DNA of 64,000 nucleotides from Woeseiaceae bacterium (GTDB lineage Bacteria > Pseudomonadota > Gammaproteobacteria > Steroidobacterales > Woeseiaceae): the NCBI GenBank assembly GCA_021773115.1, contig JAJFKS010000017.1:1-64000 (forward strand), in the 5' to 3' direction. Under the pieces are notes generated by a model. The model saw only the letters and a program-made list of their open reading frames with translations, did not search any database and had not been told where the DNA came from. A program made the position numbers and the translations under genes. Positions 45,649-55,000 of this stretch are shown piece by piece. Positions within the stretch are counted from its first letter, which is position 1; each line of letters starts with the position of its first letter.

Positions 45649-46860
45649 CTATTGAGCTGAATGGGCAATGGACTGTGCGATGCCTTCACCTGAAGCACAT
45701 GCCAGGGTCCAGCCCAGCATGCCATGGCCCGTGTTGAGAAAGAGTCCGGGTATCCGGGTCGGCCCAACGATCGGTTTACTGTCAGGGGTCAATGCGCGGA
45801 AGCCGCCCCATTGTCGCTGATCAGGCGCGTGATAGTCAGCGGCGCTCGGCGCGGTGGCCGCCGCGACTTCGCGAAGCACGCCGATTCGTCTGGCGTCATT
45901 GCGTGTGTCGAAGCCCGTGAAGTCCGCGAAGCCTGCGATGCGAACCTGACCATTGATACGGCTATAGACAATGCGTTCACGCAATGCAGTCACGCTGACT
46001 TGCGGTGAGTCTTTGGTGGTCGGTAGCGTCAGACTGTAACCGCGCACGGGGTAAATGCTTGGCCGTACGCCGAGGGGCTGCAGCAATTCACGACTCCATG
46101 CACCGCTGCAAACGACCGTCGCGTCAGCAGCGATGACCTCGTTGCCACAAGCGACAGAACGGACTCGCCCATTATCGACTCTGAGCGGTTCGGCGCCGTT
46201 TCCGAGCAGGAATTTCACATCATGATTGGTTTCGAGCCAGCTGCGCATTTGTGTCGTGAAGGCATATGCGTCGGCGACGGCGTCCTGCTTCGAATAAATT
46301 GCAGCGGCGATGCTGCCGGCAAATCGGGCCAGCGCCGGTTCAATGTCGAGCGCCTCATCGCGAGAGACCAGTCGAATTTCTGCACCGTACTTTGCCTTGA
46401 GGCGAATACCATCCTCCGCGGCGCCGATATCCTTTGCCTGAGTGAGTAACACCAGCTTGCCGGCCGCGCGATGCGAAAACTCCAACGGCAGCGTTGACTG
46501 GAGTTCCTGCATCAGAACCGCCGAACGCAACGCCGCCTTTAATACGGCGATCGTGTTGTCATTGGCATGTCGATTCGTGCATTGCGACACGAAGCGCAGT
46601 GCCCAGGGCAATAATGATGGCCGCACCTTCACTTTCGAGCCGCGATCGTTGCCGGCCAGCAATGCTGGTACTTTGGTTAGAAAGGAGGGTCGGGCTAACG
46701 CATCGGTGAAGCTGTATGACAATTGTCCGCCGTTGGCATAACTGGCACCATCGGCGACCTGCGATGCTCGATCGATGACCGTGACCGAGTGTCCGATTTG
46801 CGACAGGTAATAGGCGCTGGTAACGCCAATGACGCCGGCTCCAATTACGACCACATGCAT
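45649..46860 (-). CDS. dadA: D-amino-acid dehydrogenase (DadA-like)
   Basis: ATG 46860 opens VVVIGAGVIGVTSAYYLSQIGH, the FAD-binding beta-alpha-beta start with GxGxxG; an earlier frame start at 46908 is less likely. The 403-residue protein follows the DadA/DAO fold to the C-terminal WGGFRALTPDSKPIVGPT and GHGMLGWTLACASGEG. It would oxidatively deaminate D-amino acids, passing electrons to quinone. It is the first gene of an operon with an exported M14 carboxypeptidase and an NhaC-type transporter. It is divergent from a LysR gene. The gene symbol is by family resemblance. Confidence 0.9.
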   Translation of the reverse strand: MHVVVIGAGVIGVTSAYYLSQIGHSVTVIDRASQVADGASYANGGQLSYSFTDALARPSFLTKVPALLAGNDRGSKVKVRPSLLPWALRFVSQCTNRHANDNTIAVLKAALRSAVLMQELQSTLPLEFSHRAAGKLVLLTQAKDIGAAEDGIRLKAKYGAEIRLVSRDEALDIEPALARFAGSIAAAIYSKQDAVADAYAFTTQMRSWLETNHDVKFLLGNGAEPLRVDNGRVRSVACGNEVIAADATVVCSGAWSRELLQPLGVRPSIYPVRGYSLTLPTTKDSPQVSVTALRERIVYSRINGQVRIAGFADFTGFDTRNDARRIGVLREVAAATAPSAADYHAPDQRQWGGFRALTPDSKPIVGPTRIPGLFLNTGHGMLGWTLACASGEGIAQSIAHSAQ

Positions 46861-46918
46861 GAGTTTGTCCAGCGAAAGGAATACACCGATAGTACTGAGG
46901 GCTGGCAACTTCGCTCAA

Positions 46919-46941
46919 ATGATCATTCTTGCGTCGATCAT
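46919..46941. promoter_or_regulatory. LysR-type operator candidate between dadA and its regulator
   Basis: ATGATC (46919-46924) and GATCAT (46936-46941) form an inverted repeat with an 11-base spacer. It lies between the two divergent starts (dadA and the LysR gene), where LysR-type regulators typically bind T-N11-A sites. The match is by form only. Confidence 0.5.
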
Positions 46942-47054
46942 AACTACCAGCTATGCGCGCGCTGGATGTTGTTATGGCGCTGTTATGGCAGACTGCGCGA
47001 AAGCGATAATTGGTGGAATTGGCGAATGTGCAGCCGAAAACCTGAGGTGTCCCA

Positions 47055-47957
47055 ATGCGCCTGAGACATATCGAAGCGTTTCACGCCGTTTACACAACGG
47101 GTTCCGTGACGCTTGCGGCCGAGCTCCTGAGCATCTCTCAACCCGCGGTAAGCAAAATGCTCTCTCTCGCCGAAGCGCAATTGGGCTTTGGCTTGTTCGA
47201 TCGGGTCAAGGGACGATTGGTCCCGACACCGGAGGCGCATCAACTTTTTCAGCAGGCGGCAAATGTCTATGACTGCCTTGGGCAATTTCGTGAATTGTCA
47301 CAAAACCTCAATGTCGGCAGCGCGGGCAATATTCGGTTCTCCGTTACCCCGGCATTCTCACAGGAAATCGTGCCGCGAACGATCAAGACCTTCCTGCGTG
47401 ATCAGCCAAACGTACACGTAGCCGTAAATACCCGCCATTGCTCCGAGATTGCCAAAGGTTTGATCAATCGGCAAATAGAATTCGGTGTCGTTTTCGAACG
47501 GGCCGCAGTCCCGGGTCTGGTTGAAAAAATCCTTTGCAGCGCTGAATTCGTTGTTCTTTCTCCCAAAGGCTGGCTTTCGGAAACCGGTGAACGCTTGTCG
47601 CCGAGAGTCCTGGCTGACATGCCTTTCGTGCGGTTGAATGATCGAGGACCGCTCGGGCAGCTATTGCGAGGTCTCATTGATCGGACGGCGGTCCGCTGGA
47701 ACACAATCGCCACGGTCGGTACTTACCACATAGCAAAATCGCTGGTCGTTCAAGGTGCCGGCGTCAGCATTGTGGACGAAGTCACGGCCCGCTCCAACGG
47801 CCTTGACGGCGTGGACCTGCATTTTCTCGAGCCGGCGCTCTCGTTCAAAATCAAAGCACTATGGCCGGAAAGCGTGCCGCTGTCCGCTCCGAGCAAGGCC
47901 CTTCTGCTCGCTTTTCAATCCGAACTCAAATCGATGTTGAGCCGTAAGACCCCATAA
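47055..47957 (+). CDS. LysR-type transcriptional regulator of the D-amino-acid locus
   Basis: The 300-residue protein has a helix-turn-helix at about 1-60 (LRHIEAFHAVYTTGSVTLAAELLSISQPAVSKMLSLAEAQLG, described here by its start and its SQPAVSKML core) and a periplasmic-binding-like effector domain (about 90-295, with RFSVTPAFSQEIVP near its start). It is divergently placed from dadA with a palindrome between them, so it probably controls the dadA operon and perhaps the TonB receptor downstream, in response to a D-amino acid or related ligand. The ligand is inferred, not seen. Confidence 0.93.
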   Translation: MRLRHIEAFHAVYTTGSVTLAAELLSISQPAVSKMLSLAEAQLGFGLFDRVKGRLVPTPEAHQLFQQAANVYDCLGQFRELSQNLNVGSAGNIRFSVTPAFSQEIVPRTIKTFLRDQPNVHVAVNTRHCSEIAKGLINRQIEFGVVFERAAVPGLVEKILCSAEFVVLSPKGWLSETGERLSPRVLADMPFVRLNDRGPLGQLLRGLIDRTAVRWNTIATVGTYHIAKSLVVQGAGVSIVDEVTARSNGLDGVDLHFLEPALSFKIKALWPESVPLSAPSKALLLAFQSELKSMLSRKTP

Positions 47958-48068
47958 CCACCGGTTATCGTTTACCGCAAATTCTTCAATAGTTTTTTCC
48001 TGTCGTGGTGTCCTACTATCCAAGCTCGGTGAACAATCCGATCTACAGCACAAATCCCGGGGGATACG

Positions 48069-51000
48069 ATGAATCGAATCACACTGATACTGTTACTGCT
48101 TGGCGTGGCCTGGAATCAACCAGCCTGGTCGCAAGAACCAGCCGACGAGGCGATTGAAGAGATTGTCGTTATCGGGTCGCACATCAAGGGCCTTGATATT
48201 GGCGGGAACCTGCCCGTCACGACACTCAGTAAGGATGACCTGCTGGCTGTCGGTGCAAGCTCGACCGAAGAGTTGTTGGCGGCGATTCCGCAGGCAGGTG
48301 GCATCGAATTCAGCGCCGATGAGGCGTCCACATCGTCGAACAGCGTACGCGGTGATGTCGCATCTTTTAATCTCCGCGAGCTGGGCGCCGACAGCACACT
48401 GACGCTGGTCAATGGACGCCGCATGGTTGTGCATCCAAGCTCGACGACAGTTAATGGTGTGCCGATTCATTTTGTCAATCAAAACACCATTCCCACTTTT
48501 GGTATAGAAAGAGTCGAGGTATTGCGGGACGGTGCCTCGGCCATCTACGGCTCTGATGCTGTTGCCGGCGTAGTCAACTGGGTGCTGGACAGCAGCTACG
48601 AAGGCCTCGAGGCAAACATTCGCTACGGCGGCTCCGAGGGCACAAGCCTTGACGAGGCAACCTTACAGATCCACGGCGGCTTTACGCTCGGCGCCGGCGA
48701 ACGAACCAATGTTACATTTTTCGCGAGTGGCTACGATCGCAACGGAATGAATGCCAGTGACCGCAGCTATTCTCGATCCGCCGACCACACACTGCTTGCG
48801 CCGTTTCGCTTTCAGGGCGATACCAGTTTGATTGATTTGTCCAGTTTCACGCCCTGGGGCCAATTTCGTGCCGGAGTCGCCGATCCGACCAGCTCCATCG
48901 GAATCGATGGGGAGCGAGTTCAGATCAATGGCGCCAATGCAACCTCAAGCTCCGGGCAGTTTCACTATCAGCCGGCTGGCATTTTTCCCAACGCCAGCCA
49001 GAGTGGCATCCTCATCGATCCAGCGACCGGCCTGGAAATAGATGACGGATCACTAACGTCAAATAGCACCTCGACGGGCAACGGTATCCAGGTGAACGAT
49101 CTCTATGTCTCAAGGCCGTTGCGATTTGACCAGAACAGTACTGGACGGCAAATTTCAGGCGACGCCAAGCGTCTTAACTTCTTCGGTACGCTGACGCATG
49201 AGTTTGACAGCGGCCTGGAGTTTTTCTCCGAAGTTTCATTTTATGACGCGAATCTGAAGACGCAGCAGGCCGGTCCCCAGGTCATCAGCGACGTCAACAA
49301 TATGGTCGTTCCTGCAAGTAGTTACTACAATCCATTTGGACCCATCGGGAGCCCGAACCGGCTGGCCGGCAGTAATGCGCCAGCGGAAGGTTATGACATT
49401 CTCATTGAGCGTTCACGAATCACTGAAGCCGGAAACCGGCACAGTAATGTTGATACCGAATCGCAACGTTATCTGGTCGGCTTGCGCGGAACCTGGAATG
49501 ACTGGGATTGGGAGAGCGCGGCTTACACGTCATTTGCCGAGACCAATGACAGCGGTTTGGAAGTGTCTCGCTCATTATTTTACGCAGCTGTATCGCGTAC
49601 CGATGCGACGGCTTACAACCCCTGGAATGGATTGGCGGACAGTTCTCCGGAAAGCGTCGATTTTGAAGTCGACGTCAATCGCAAGACCGAGACCGAGCTT
49701 TCTGGTGTGGATTTCAAAGTCTCCACAGCCAGCTTGTTCTCGATGCCTGGCGGTGACGCTGGGCTTGCCTTCGGGGTTGAGGCCCGCACCGAAGAATTTG
49801 ACGATGATCGCGATCCCCGCCTGGATGGAACGATCACGTTTACCAATCCACTGACGATGGAATTCTTCGACAGTGATCTCGCCGGCGTCAGCGCGACACC
49901 GGACGTGCATGGCGATCGCGATGTGATCTCTGCTTATGGAGAACTCGTACTGCCGCTGGTGTCGCCCGACATGGCGGTGCCGCTCGTTAACGCACTTGAT
50001 GTGCAGCTTGCCGTGCGATGGGAAAATTACTCAGACCTCGATGACGCGAATATTACAAAACCAAGAATCGCTATGGCGTGGTCGCCGTTCGAATCGTTCA
50101 AGATCCGTGCCGCCTACTCTGAGGGCTTCCGGGCACCGAATCTTGAGACCATCAACCTGGATGTATTGTCACGATTCAGTAACAACGTTGAAGACCTGGT
50201 GCGCTGTGCCGCACAGGAAGCAGGAGCGGTTGACGCTGGAGCCTGTGCCGAAACGATCGTCAGCAACCGCTTCGGAAATTCCCAGCTGGAAGCCGAAGAG
50301 TCCGAAAACCTGAGCTACGGTTTTGTATTCCAGCCAAACTTTGCTCCGGACCTGACCGTTACAGTCGACTGGTGGGAAATTGAGCAGGACGGGATCGTCG
50401 GATTATTTGGACGCAACAATCACCTGGCACTCGATGCGGTGCTGCGCCTCGACGGCAGCTTCAACCCTGCCGTTGTGCGAGTTGATCCGAATGCCCAGGA
50501 CATTCTTGACGCGGCCGCCTTCAATGCGGCTAACGGCACCAACCTGGCACCGGTCGGCGGCGTTCGCTTTGTCGAGGACATTTTCCTGAATTTGCAACCG
50601 AGGACCACCGAGGGCGTGGATTTTGGTCTCTACTATGACTTTCCGGACAGTGCGTGGGGGCAATTCTCCGTCGACGCCAACGTAGCGTACCTGCGAAAAT
50701 TTGATCAGATACCGTCTGCGTCGGTCGCGTCGCTATTGGCACAGATCGAGGCCGTTAATGCGCAAGGATTGACGTTTGTCAGCCCAACAGATCTGGAGGC
50801 CGAGACCATCGGCTCACAGATTGAGACAAGCGCCAGTCGCCCTAAGTATCGCGGCAAGCTCGCGCTGGACTGGCGTAGAGATGCCTGGGGGGCAGGCCTC
50901 TTGTATCGTTATGTTGGCAAAACCTTTGATACCTTTGTCGACGATTCCGAGTTCATTGAAATCGATCAGGGGCTCTCCGGATCAGAGGCTGATGAAATCA

Positions 51001-51215
51001 GTAGCTTCATGAAGGTCGATGCTTTCGAGACCGTCAGCCTATGGGGAAGTTACCGGTTCGAAACCGGCCGACTTGAGGGCGGTAGTGTTCGTGTCGGAAT
51101 CAACAACCTGACGGATGAAGAGCCGCCCCTCGTAGGAACGTCTGCCGGATATAGCACTTCATTACACACCAATCGAGGCAGGTACTGGTACGTGTCTCTG
51201 GGCTACGCATTCTAA
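48069..51215 (+). CDS. TonB-dependent receptor
   Basis: The 1048-residue protein has a signal peptide (about 1-22, ending AWS) and a TonB box in EEIVVIGSHI. The plug domain (about 45-165) has NLRELGADSTLTLVNGRR and GVAGVVNWVLD-like phrases. A 22-strand barrel extends to the C-terminal aromatic YVSLGYAF. It is an outer-membrane active transporter driven by TonB. It lacks an N-terminal extension for a sigma-factor cascade. Its position between a LysR regulator of D-amino-acid metabolism and a D-aminoacylase suggests transport of acylated D-amino acids or muropeptide-like peptides. That substrate is inference from context. Confidence 0.93.
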   Translation: MNRITLILLLLGVAWNQPAWSQEPADEAIEEIVVIGSHIKGLDIGGNLPVTTLSKDDLLAVGASSTEELLAAIPQAGGIEFSADEASTSSNSVRGDVASFNLRELGADSTLTLVNGRRMVVHPSSTTVNGVPIHFVNQNTIPTFGIERVEVLRDGASAIYGSDAVAGVVNWVLDSSYEGLEANIRYGGSEGTSLDEATLQIHGGFTLGAGERTNVTFFASGYDRNGMNASDRSYSRSADHTLLAPFRFQGDTSLIDLSSFTPWGQFRAGVADPTSSIGIDGERVQINGANATSSSGQFHYQPAGIFPNASQSGILIDPATGLEIDDGSLTSNSTSTGNGIQVNDLYVSRPLRFDQNSTGRQISGDAKRLNFFGTLTHEFDSGLEFFSEVSFYDANLKTQQAGPQVISDVNNMVVPASSYYNPFGPIGSPNRLAGSNAPAEGYDILIERSRITEAGNRHSNVDTESQRYLVGLRGTWNDWDWESAAYTSFAETNDSGLEVSRSLFYAAVSRTDATAYNPWNGLADSSPESVDFEVDVNRKTETELSGVDFKVSTASLFSMPGGDAGLAFGVEARTEEFDDDRDPRLDGTITFTNPLTMEFFDSDLAGVSATPDVHGDRDVISAYGELVLPLVSPDMAVPLVNALDVQLAVRWENYSDLDDANITKPRIAMAWSPFESFKIRAAYSEGFRAPNLETINLDVLSRFSNNVEDLVRCAAQEAGAVDAGACAETIVSNRFGNSQLEAEESENLSYGFVFQPNFAPDLTVTVDWWEIEQDGIVGLFGRNNHLALDAVLRLDGSFNPAVVRVDPNAQDILDAAAFNAANGTNLAPVGGVRFVEDIFLNLQPRTTEGVDFGLYYDFPDSAWGQFSVDANVAYLRKFDQIPSASVASLLAQIEAVNAQGLTFVSPTDLEAETIGSQIETSASRPKYRGKLALDWRRDAWGAGLLYRYVGKTFDTFVDDSEFIEIDQGLSGSEADEISSFMKVDAFETVSLWGSYRFETGRLEGGSVRVGINNLTDEEPPLVGTSAGYSTSLHTNRGRYWYVSLGYAF

Positions 51216-51336
51216 AGCCAATACCAGGGTGCCTGGATTCAGCCAGATATTGAGCTTGTCGCAATTCGGGAGGCGCCTGCAGTCGAGGCAGCTCTGGAAT
51301 CATGGTCAGAAGCTGTCGACATAAAGGAAACCTGGT

Positions 51337-52929
51337 GTGAAAACGACGCGGCGAATTGTTCTTCTGATTGCGGTTTGTATGCCGCTAATTTCTGGGTGCA
51401 AACAACCATCCGATGCCCTGGATGTTCTCATTATCAATGGTACTGTGGTCGACGGAACAGGAGGGAAGCCGCAAGCGTTGAGCCTGGGCATTCGCGGAGA
51501 CGTGGTTGCCTATATCGGCCCAAGCACATCGCTGCCAGCAAAGCGCATTGTTGATGCCAGTTCTCTGATCGTCTCCCCCGGCTTTATCGACCCGCATACT
51601 CACGCAGGCAAGGACCTGTTATCTCCCGATAAGAGCGCCAACCTGGCCTATCTTTATCAGGGTGTGACGACCGTAATCATCGGCAATGACGGCGGGGGCA
51701 ACCCGGACATTGATGCATTGCAAAATCAATTGTCCGTAAACGGCATTGGCACCAACGTTGGCCTGTTGACCGGGCACGGCGCACTCAGACGTCGTGCTAT
51801 GGGTTCGGACAACAGAGCACCGACGGCAGATGAACTGGCCGAGATGAAAAGGGTGCTTGGCAAGGCGATGAAAAGCGGCAGCCTCGGGCTATCGACCGGT
51901 CTCTTTTATGCTCCGGGAAGCTTTGCCGAGACTGATGAGATAATTGAATTGGCGCGTGTTGTTGCCGACTATGGCGGCGTGCATGATAGCCACATTCGTG
52001 ACGAAAGCGATTACTCCATTGGTCTCGTCAATGCAATCAGCGAAATCATTGAAATAAGCAGGCAGTCTGGTGTGGCGGGGCATATTTCTCACATCAAGGC
52101 ACTGGGACCGGCAGTTTGGGGTCAAAGCCGGGATGTAATAGAACGCATCCGATCAGCCCGCGCCGAGGGACTGGCAATCAGCGCCAATCAGTATCCCTGG
52201 CTCGCCTCCGGAACGCATCTCGCCAGCGCGCTGGTGCCACGCTCAGTAATGGACGGCGGTCGGGACGCCATGTTGCTGCGCCTACAGGATGCAGCGATCC
52301 TTGAAGAAATTCGACCGCGGATGCAAGCCAACCTGGAACGCCGGGGTGGTCCCGATGCATTGCTGATTACAAGCGAATCGAAATGGCAGGGAAAGACCTT
52401 GGCGGAGGTGTCGAAGCTGATGTCGAAGACGCCTGTCGACAGCGCTGTGGCCATCATTCTGGGCGGCGATCCATCGGTTGCGTCATTCGTCATGCAAGAA
52501 GAGGATGTGGAAAGGTTCATGGTGCAACCATGGGTGGTGACGGGCTCCGATGGGTCACCCGGGCACCCCCGGAAATACGCTAGCTTTCCTGAAAAATATC
52601 AAATGTACGTTGTACGTCGATCGTTATTAACACTGACAGAGTTCGTACGGCAGAGCAGCGCGCTGACCGCCGAGATTTTTAATCTGTGCGACAGGGGGCG
52701 ACTGTTGCCAGGCATGCAGGCGGATATTGCCGTATGGAGCAGTTCAGAATTCGAACCTGCAGCCGACTACCAGCACCCCGAACGCCTGGCCCGTGGAGTC
52801 CAATATCTGTTGGTCAACGGCGAATTCGTCATCGATGAAGGTCGTTTGACGGACGACAGAAGCGGCGAAGTGCTATTGAGGCACAGCTGCATCCCGGATG
52901 CGGAAACCGGCGCTTTGAACAACTTGTGA
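51337..52929 (+). CDS. N-acyl-D-amino-acid deacylase-like amidohydrolase, lipoprotein
   Basis: GTG 51337 follows AAAGGAAACCTG. The 530-residue protein has a lipobox ISGC (about Cys21), then the amidohydrolase fold. It carries DPHTHAGKD (HxH metal pair), GHIS and SHIKALG (further metal His), a Lys-like bridging region in the middle, and the metal Asp in TGSDGSPGHPRKYASFP. This is the pattern of D-aminoacylases (N-acyl-D-Glu/D-Asp deacylases), here exported. It would release free D-amino acids from N-acyl forms for the dadA pathway. The last 57 bases overlap the convergent serine hydrolase gene. Confidence 0.88.
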   Translation: MKTTRRIVLLIAVCMPLISGCKQPSDALDVLIINGTVVDGTGGKPQALSLGIRGDVVAYIGPSTSLPAKRIVDASSLIVSPGFIDPHTHAGKDLLSPDKSANLAYLYQGVTTVIIGNDGGGNPDIDALQNQLSVNGIGTNVGLLTGHGALRRRAMGSDNRAPTADELAEMKRVLGKAMKSGSLGLSTGLFYAPGSFAETDEIIELARVVADYGGVHDSHIRDESDYSIGLVNAISEIIEISRQSGVAGHISHIKALGPAVWGQSRDVIERIRSARAEGLAISANQYPWLASGTHLASALVPRSVMDGGRDAMLLRLQDAAILEEIRPRMQANLERRGGPDALLITSESKWQGKTLAEVSKLMSKTPVDSAVAIILGGDPSVASFVMQEEDVERFMVQPWVVTGSDGSPGHPRKYASFPEKYQMYVVRRSLLTLTEFVRQSSALTAEIFNLCDRGRLLPGMQADIAVWSSSEFEPAADYQHPERLARGVQYLLVNGEFVIDEGRLTDDRSGEVLLRHSCIPDAETGALNNL

Positions 52930-53865
52930 CAGCTCACCCAGGTTCGAATGAAGCTGCTCGAAGTCTTCCGCACTGGATGCGGCCATGGGCCGCGTTGCGA
53001 TGACCACGTAAACAAAAGCCGCACCGCGATAATCCCACCATCCTGCTTCGATGCGAACCTGTGGGTCTGAGGTAAGCGTTCCACCCTTGTAATAGTGATC
53101 CCCGCGTTCTGCATCGGTCTCGAGGAGCAGGACATTACGAGCCGCAGCATGCAGCTCGTCAGCCGGTGTACTTTGTGCAAGGAATCGCAGCACCGTTGCA
53201 AGCGACGCGGCTGTCAGCAGATTGTCGGCGTGCGTTTTTCGATCGGCCAGCATGTAACGCGCAATCTGCAGTCCCGGTGCTGCCGGAAATCGCTGCCGTA
53301 CACGCTCGGTAAGTGCCTTTGGTCCACCGAGATATTCGATGATGACGTTGGCTGCTGCGTTATAGGCGGCGTTCGTTTCGATATGCTCTTTGTGAATCAT
53401 CGCCTCCGCCAATTGTCGTACCGTCAAGCCCCGAAGTTCCTTTTGAACATCGGCCTTTTGTTCGGCATCGAAGTGGCGAATGGCGGGGCTTTTTGGGTTG
53501 TCGAGTATCGCGTCCAGAGCGTCAAACGGGTTGTCGAGGGAATCAATTTGTGCGCTGAGAAATTCAATCAGAATAGCCGTCTTGATAGCGCTTGCCGCCG
53601 GTCGTACACGATTCGCATTGTGCTGGTACTGGACTTCACCATTAGGCTTGCCAAGCCAGACGCTGTATTCAACACCATCGGCAGAATTTTTCTCTAAGCG
53701 AGCGATCTCGGTCACGATTGCTTGTGTCGGGATTGATACAGTACCGCGCCTGACCTCATCAGTCTGATGACATGCGCTACCGGTTGCAACGAGCACGGTA
53801 AGGAGAATCACTCGGACAGCATTGCGCCAGGGGCTTGGATTTCGATTCCTAATCGTGTAATTCAA
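52873..53865 (-). CDS. Class A beta-lactamase-fold serine hydrolase, lipoprotein
   Basis: TTG 53865 follows GGAG at 8 bases. The 330-residue product has a lipobox ATGSAC (Cys32) and a beta-lactamase2 fold. It has the SxxK pair S92-AI-K95 (PAASAIKTA) and the Lys-Gly-Gly motif (YYKGGTL, about 257), but the SDN motif reads AYN, without the Ser. The E166-like region is not recognisable. This suggests a penicillin-binding-fold peptidase or esterase rather than a resistance enzyme. It sits at the end of the D-amino-acid locus, so a peptidoglycan-fragment role is plausible. It is convergent with, and overlaps, the D-aminoacylase gene. Confidence 0.8.
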   Translation of the reverse strand: MNYTIRNRNPSPWRNAVRVILLTVLVATGSACHQTDEVRRGTVSIPTQAIVTEIARLEKNSADGVEYSVWLGKPNGEVQYQHNANRVRPAASAIKTAILIEFLSAQIDSLDNPFDALDAILDNPKSPAIRHFDAEQKADVQKELRGLTVRQLAEAMIHKEHIETNAAYNAAANVIIEYLGGPKALTERVRQRFPAAPGLQIARYMLADRKTHADNLLTAASLATVLRFLAQSTPADELHAAARNVLLLETDAERGDHYYKGGTLTSDPQVRIEAGWWDYRGAAFVYVVIATRPMAASSAEDFEQLHSNLGELSQVVQSAGFRIRDAAVPQ

Positions 53866-53930
53866 TTGCTGGTCTCCATCTTGCTCTCATTTTTTCCGGG
53901 TCTATTTTATCGTGAAATTTGTGTTTTCGT

Positions 53931-54869
53931 TCAGTAATGGGCGCCCGCCCGGTGCTCTTGCGGGCTAAGACCGCGGACGCGCTTGAAGGCAGCACTAAAC
54001 GCGAACGGCGTCGAATAGCCGACCTTCTCGGCCACGGTACTCACTGTTTCATCCGGTTGGCACAATAAGTCTGCCGCAAGTGCCATTCGCCAATGCTTCA
54101 AAAAGGTCATAGGCGGCTCGCCCACGAGATCATGGAAGCGACGCGCCAGTGAAGCTCGGGATGCGCCTGATTCTGCGGCCAACTTGTCCAGCGTCCACGG
54201 ATGAGCGGGATCATCGTGCATGATGCGCAGCGTGCGCTCGATGATTCGGTCGCCTTGATGGCGCCACCATGCCGGGCGATCTGAATCTTGTTGCGCGAAC
54301 CATGCTTTGAGCACGGCGGTCAGTAACAGATCAAGTATTCGATCCAGTACCGCTGCCTGTCCCGGTTCGTCTTTGACGAGCTCGTCGCGAAGCAAAGGAA
54401 CAAGTGGGGACTCCCAGTCGGCATGCGACATCGATAACACTGGCGGTAGGGCACGCAACAAGCGATCACTGATGTCGCTAAGGTGCTCGTAGGCACCGAC
54501 GAGAAAGACCGTCGAACCGTCAGGGTCGTTGCCCCATGTTCGTACGCCGTGAGTCATTTGCTCGAGCACAGAATTACCGTCCAGATCGCAGCAGCGCTGA
54601 CCCGGGTGTATCACCACGGTTGGTGGCGTTGTGGGTGAGTCGGCAACACTGTAATGATCCGGTGCACGAGTAACGGCGATGTCCCCCGGTCCGAGCCTCA
54701 CCGCCTCACCATCGTCGGGTATAAGCCACGTATCGCCTGACACGCCGGCGATCAGCGTGATTGGCGATTCGGCCAGTATTCTCAACGACCATGGCGAACT
54801 CATCACTGTACGGAGGGCGAACGCACCACGCGCGCGCGGTGCATCCAGCAATCCACCTAACGTATCCAT
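53931..54869 (-). CDS. AraC-family regulator with cupin-like domain
   Basis: The 312-residue protein has an N-terminal cupin-type sensory domain (about 20-190, FALRTVMSSPWSLRILAESP, then TWLIPDDGEAVRLGPGDIAV) and a C-terminal AraC double helix-turn-helix (about 205-305, LDKLAAESGASRASLARRFHDLVGEPPM, given here as LAAESGASRASLARRF and VAEKVGYSTPFAFSAAFKR). It is divergent from the NmrA/DUF4345/DUF1772/nitrilase gene row and is the likely regulator of that cassette. Confidence 0.9.
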   Translation of the reverse strand: MDTLGGLLDAPRARGAFALRTVMSSPWSLRILAESPITLIAGVSGDTWLIPDDGEAVRLGPGDIAVTRAPDHYSVADSPTTPPTVVIHPGQRCCDLDGNSVLEQMTHGVRTWGNDPDGSTVFLVGAYEHLSDISDRLLRALPPVLSMSHADWESPLVPLLRDELVKDEPGQAAVLDRILDLLLTAVLKAWFAQQDSDRPAWWRHQGDRIIERTLRIMHDDPAHPWTLDKLAAESGASRASLARRFHDLVGEPPMTFLKHWRMALAADLLCQPDETVSTVAEKVGYSTPFAFSAAFKRVRGLSPQEHRAGAHY

Positions 54870-55000
54870 CGGCTCATATTAGACGAATGCGTATGAAATT
54901 GAACGTCCTGAGAATGTTTATCCAGATGGTCCACGCGTAGCGTAGGTGATTGTAGAAATCGAGCCAATTAATAGCGTCAACCAATCATCAGGAGAGAGCC

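Noticed and set aside
52873-53865. Annotation of the beta-lactamase-fold gene as a resistance gene
   Set aside because: SDN and E166 positions do not match; only SxxK and KGG do.
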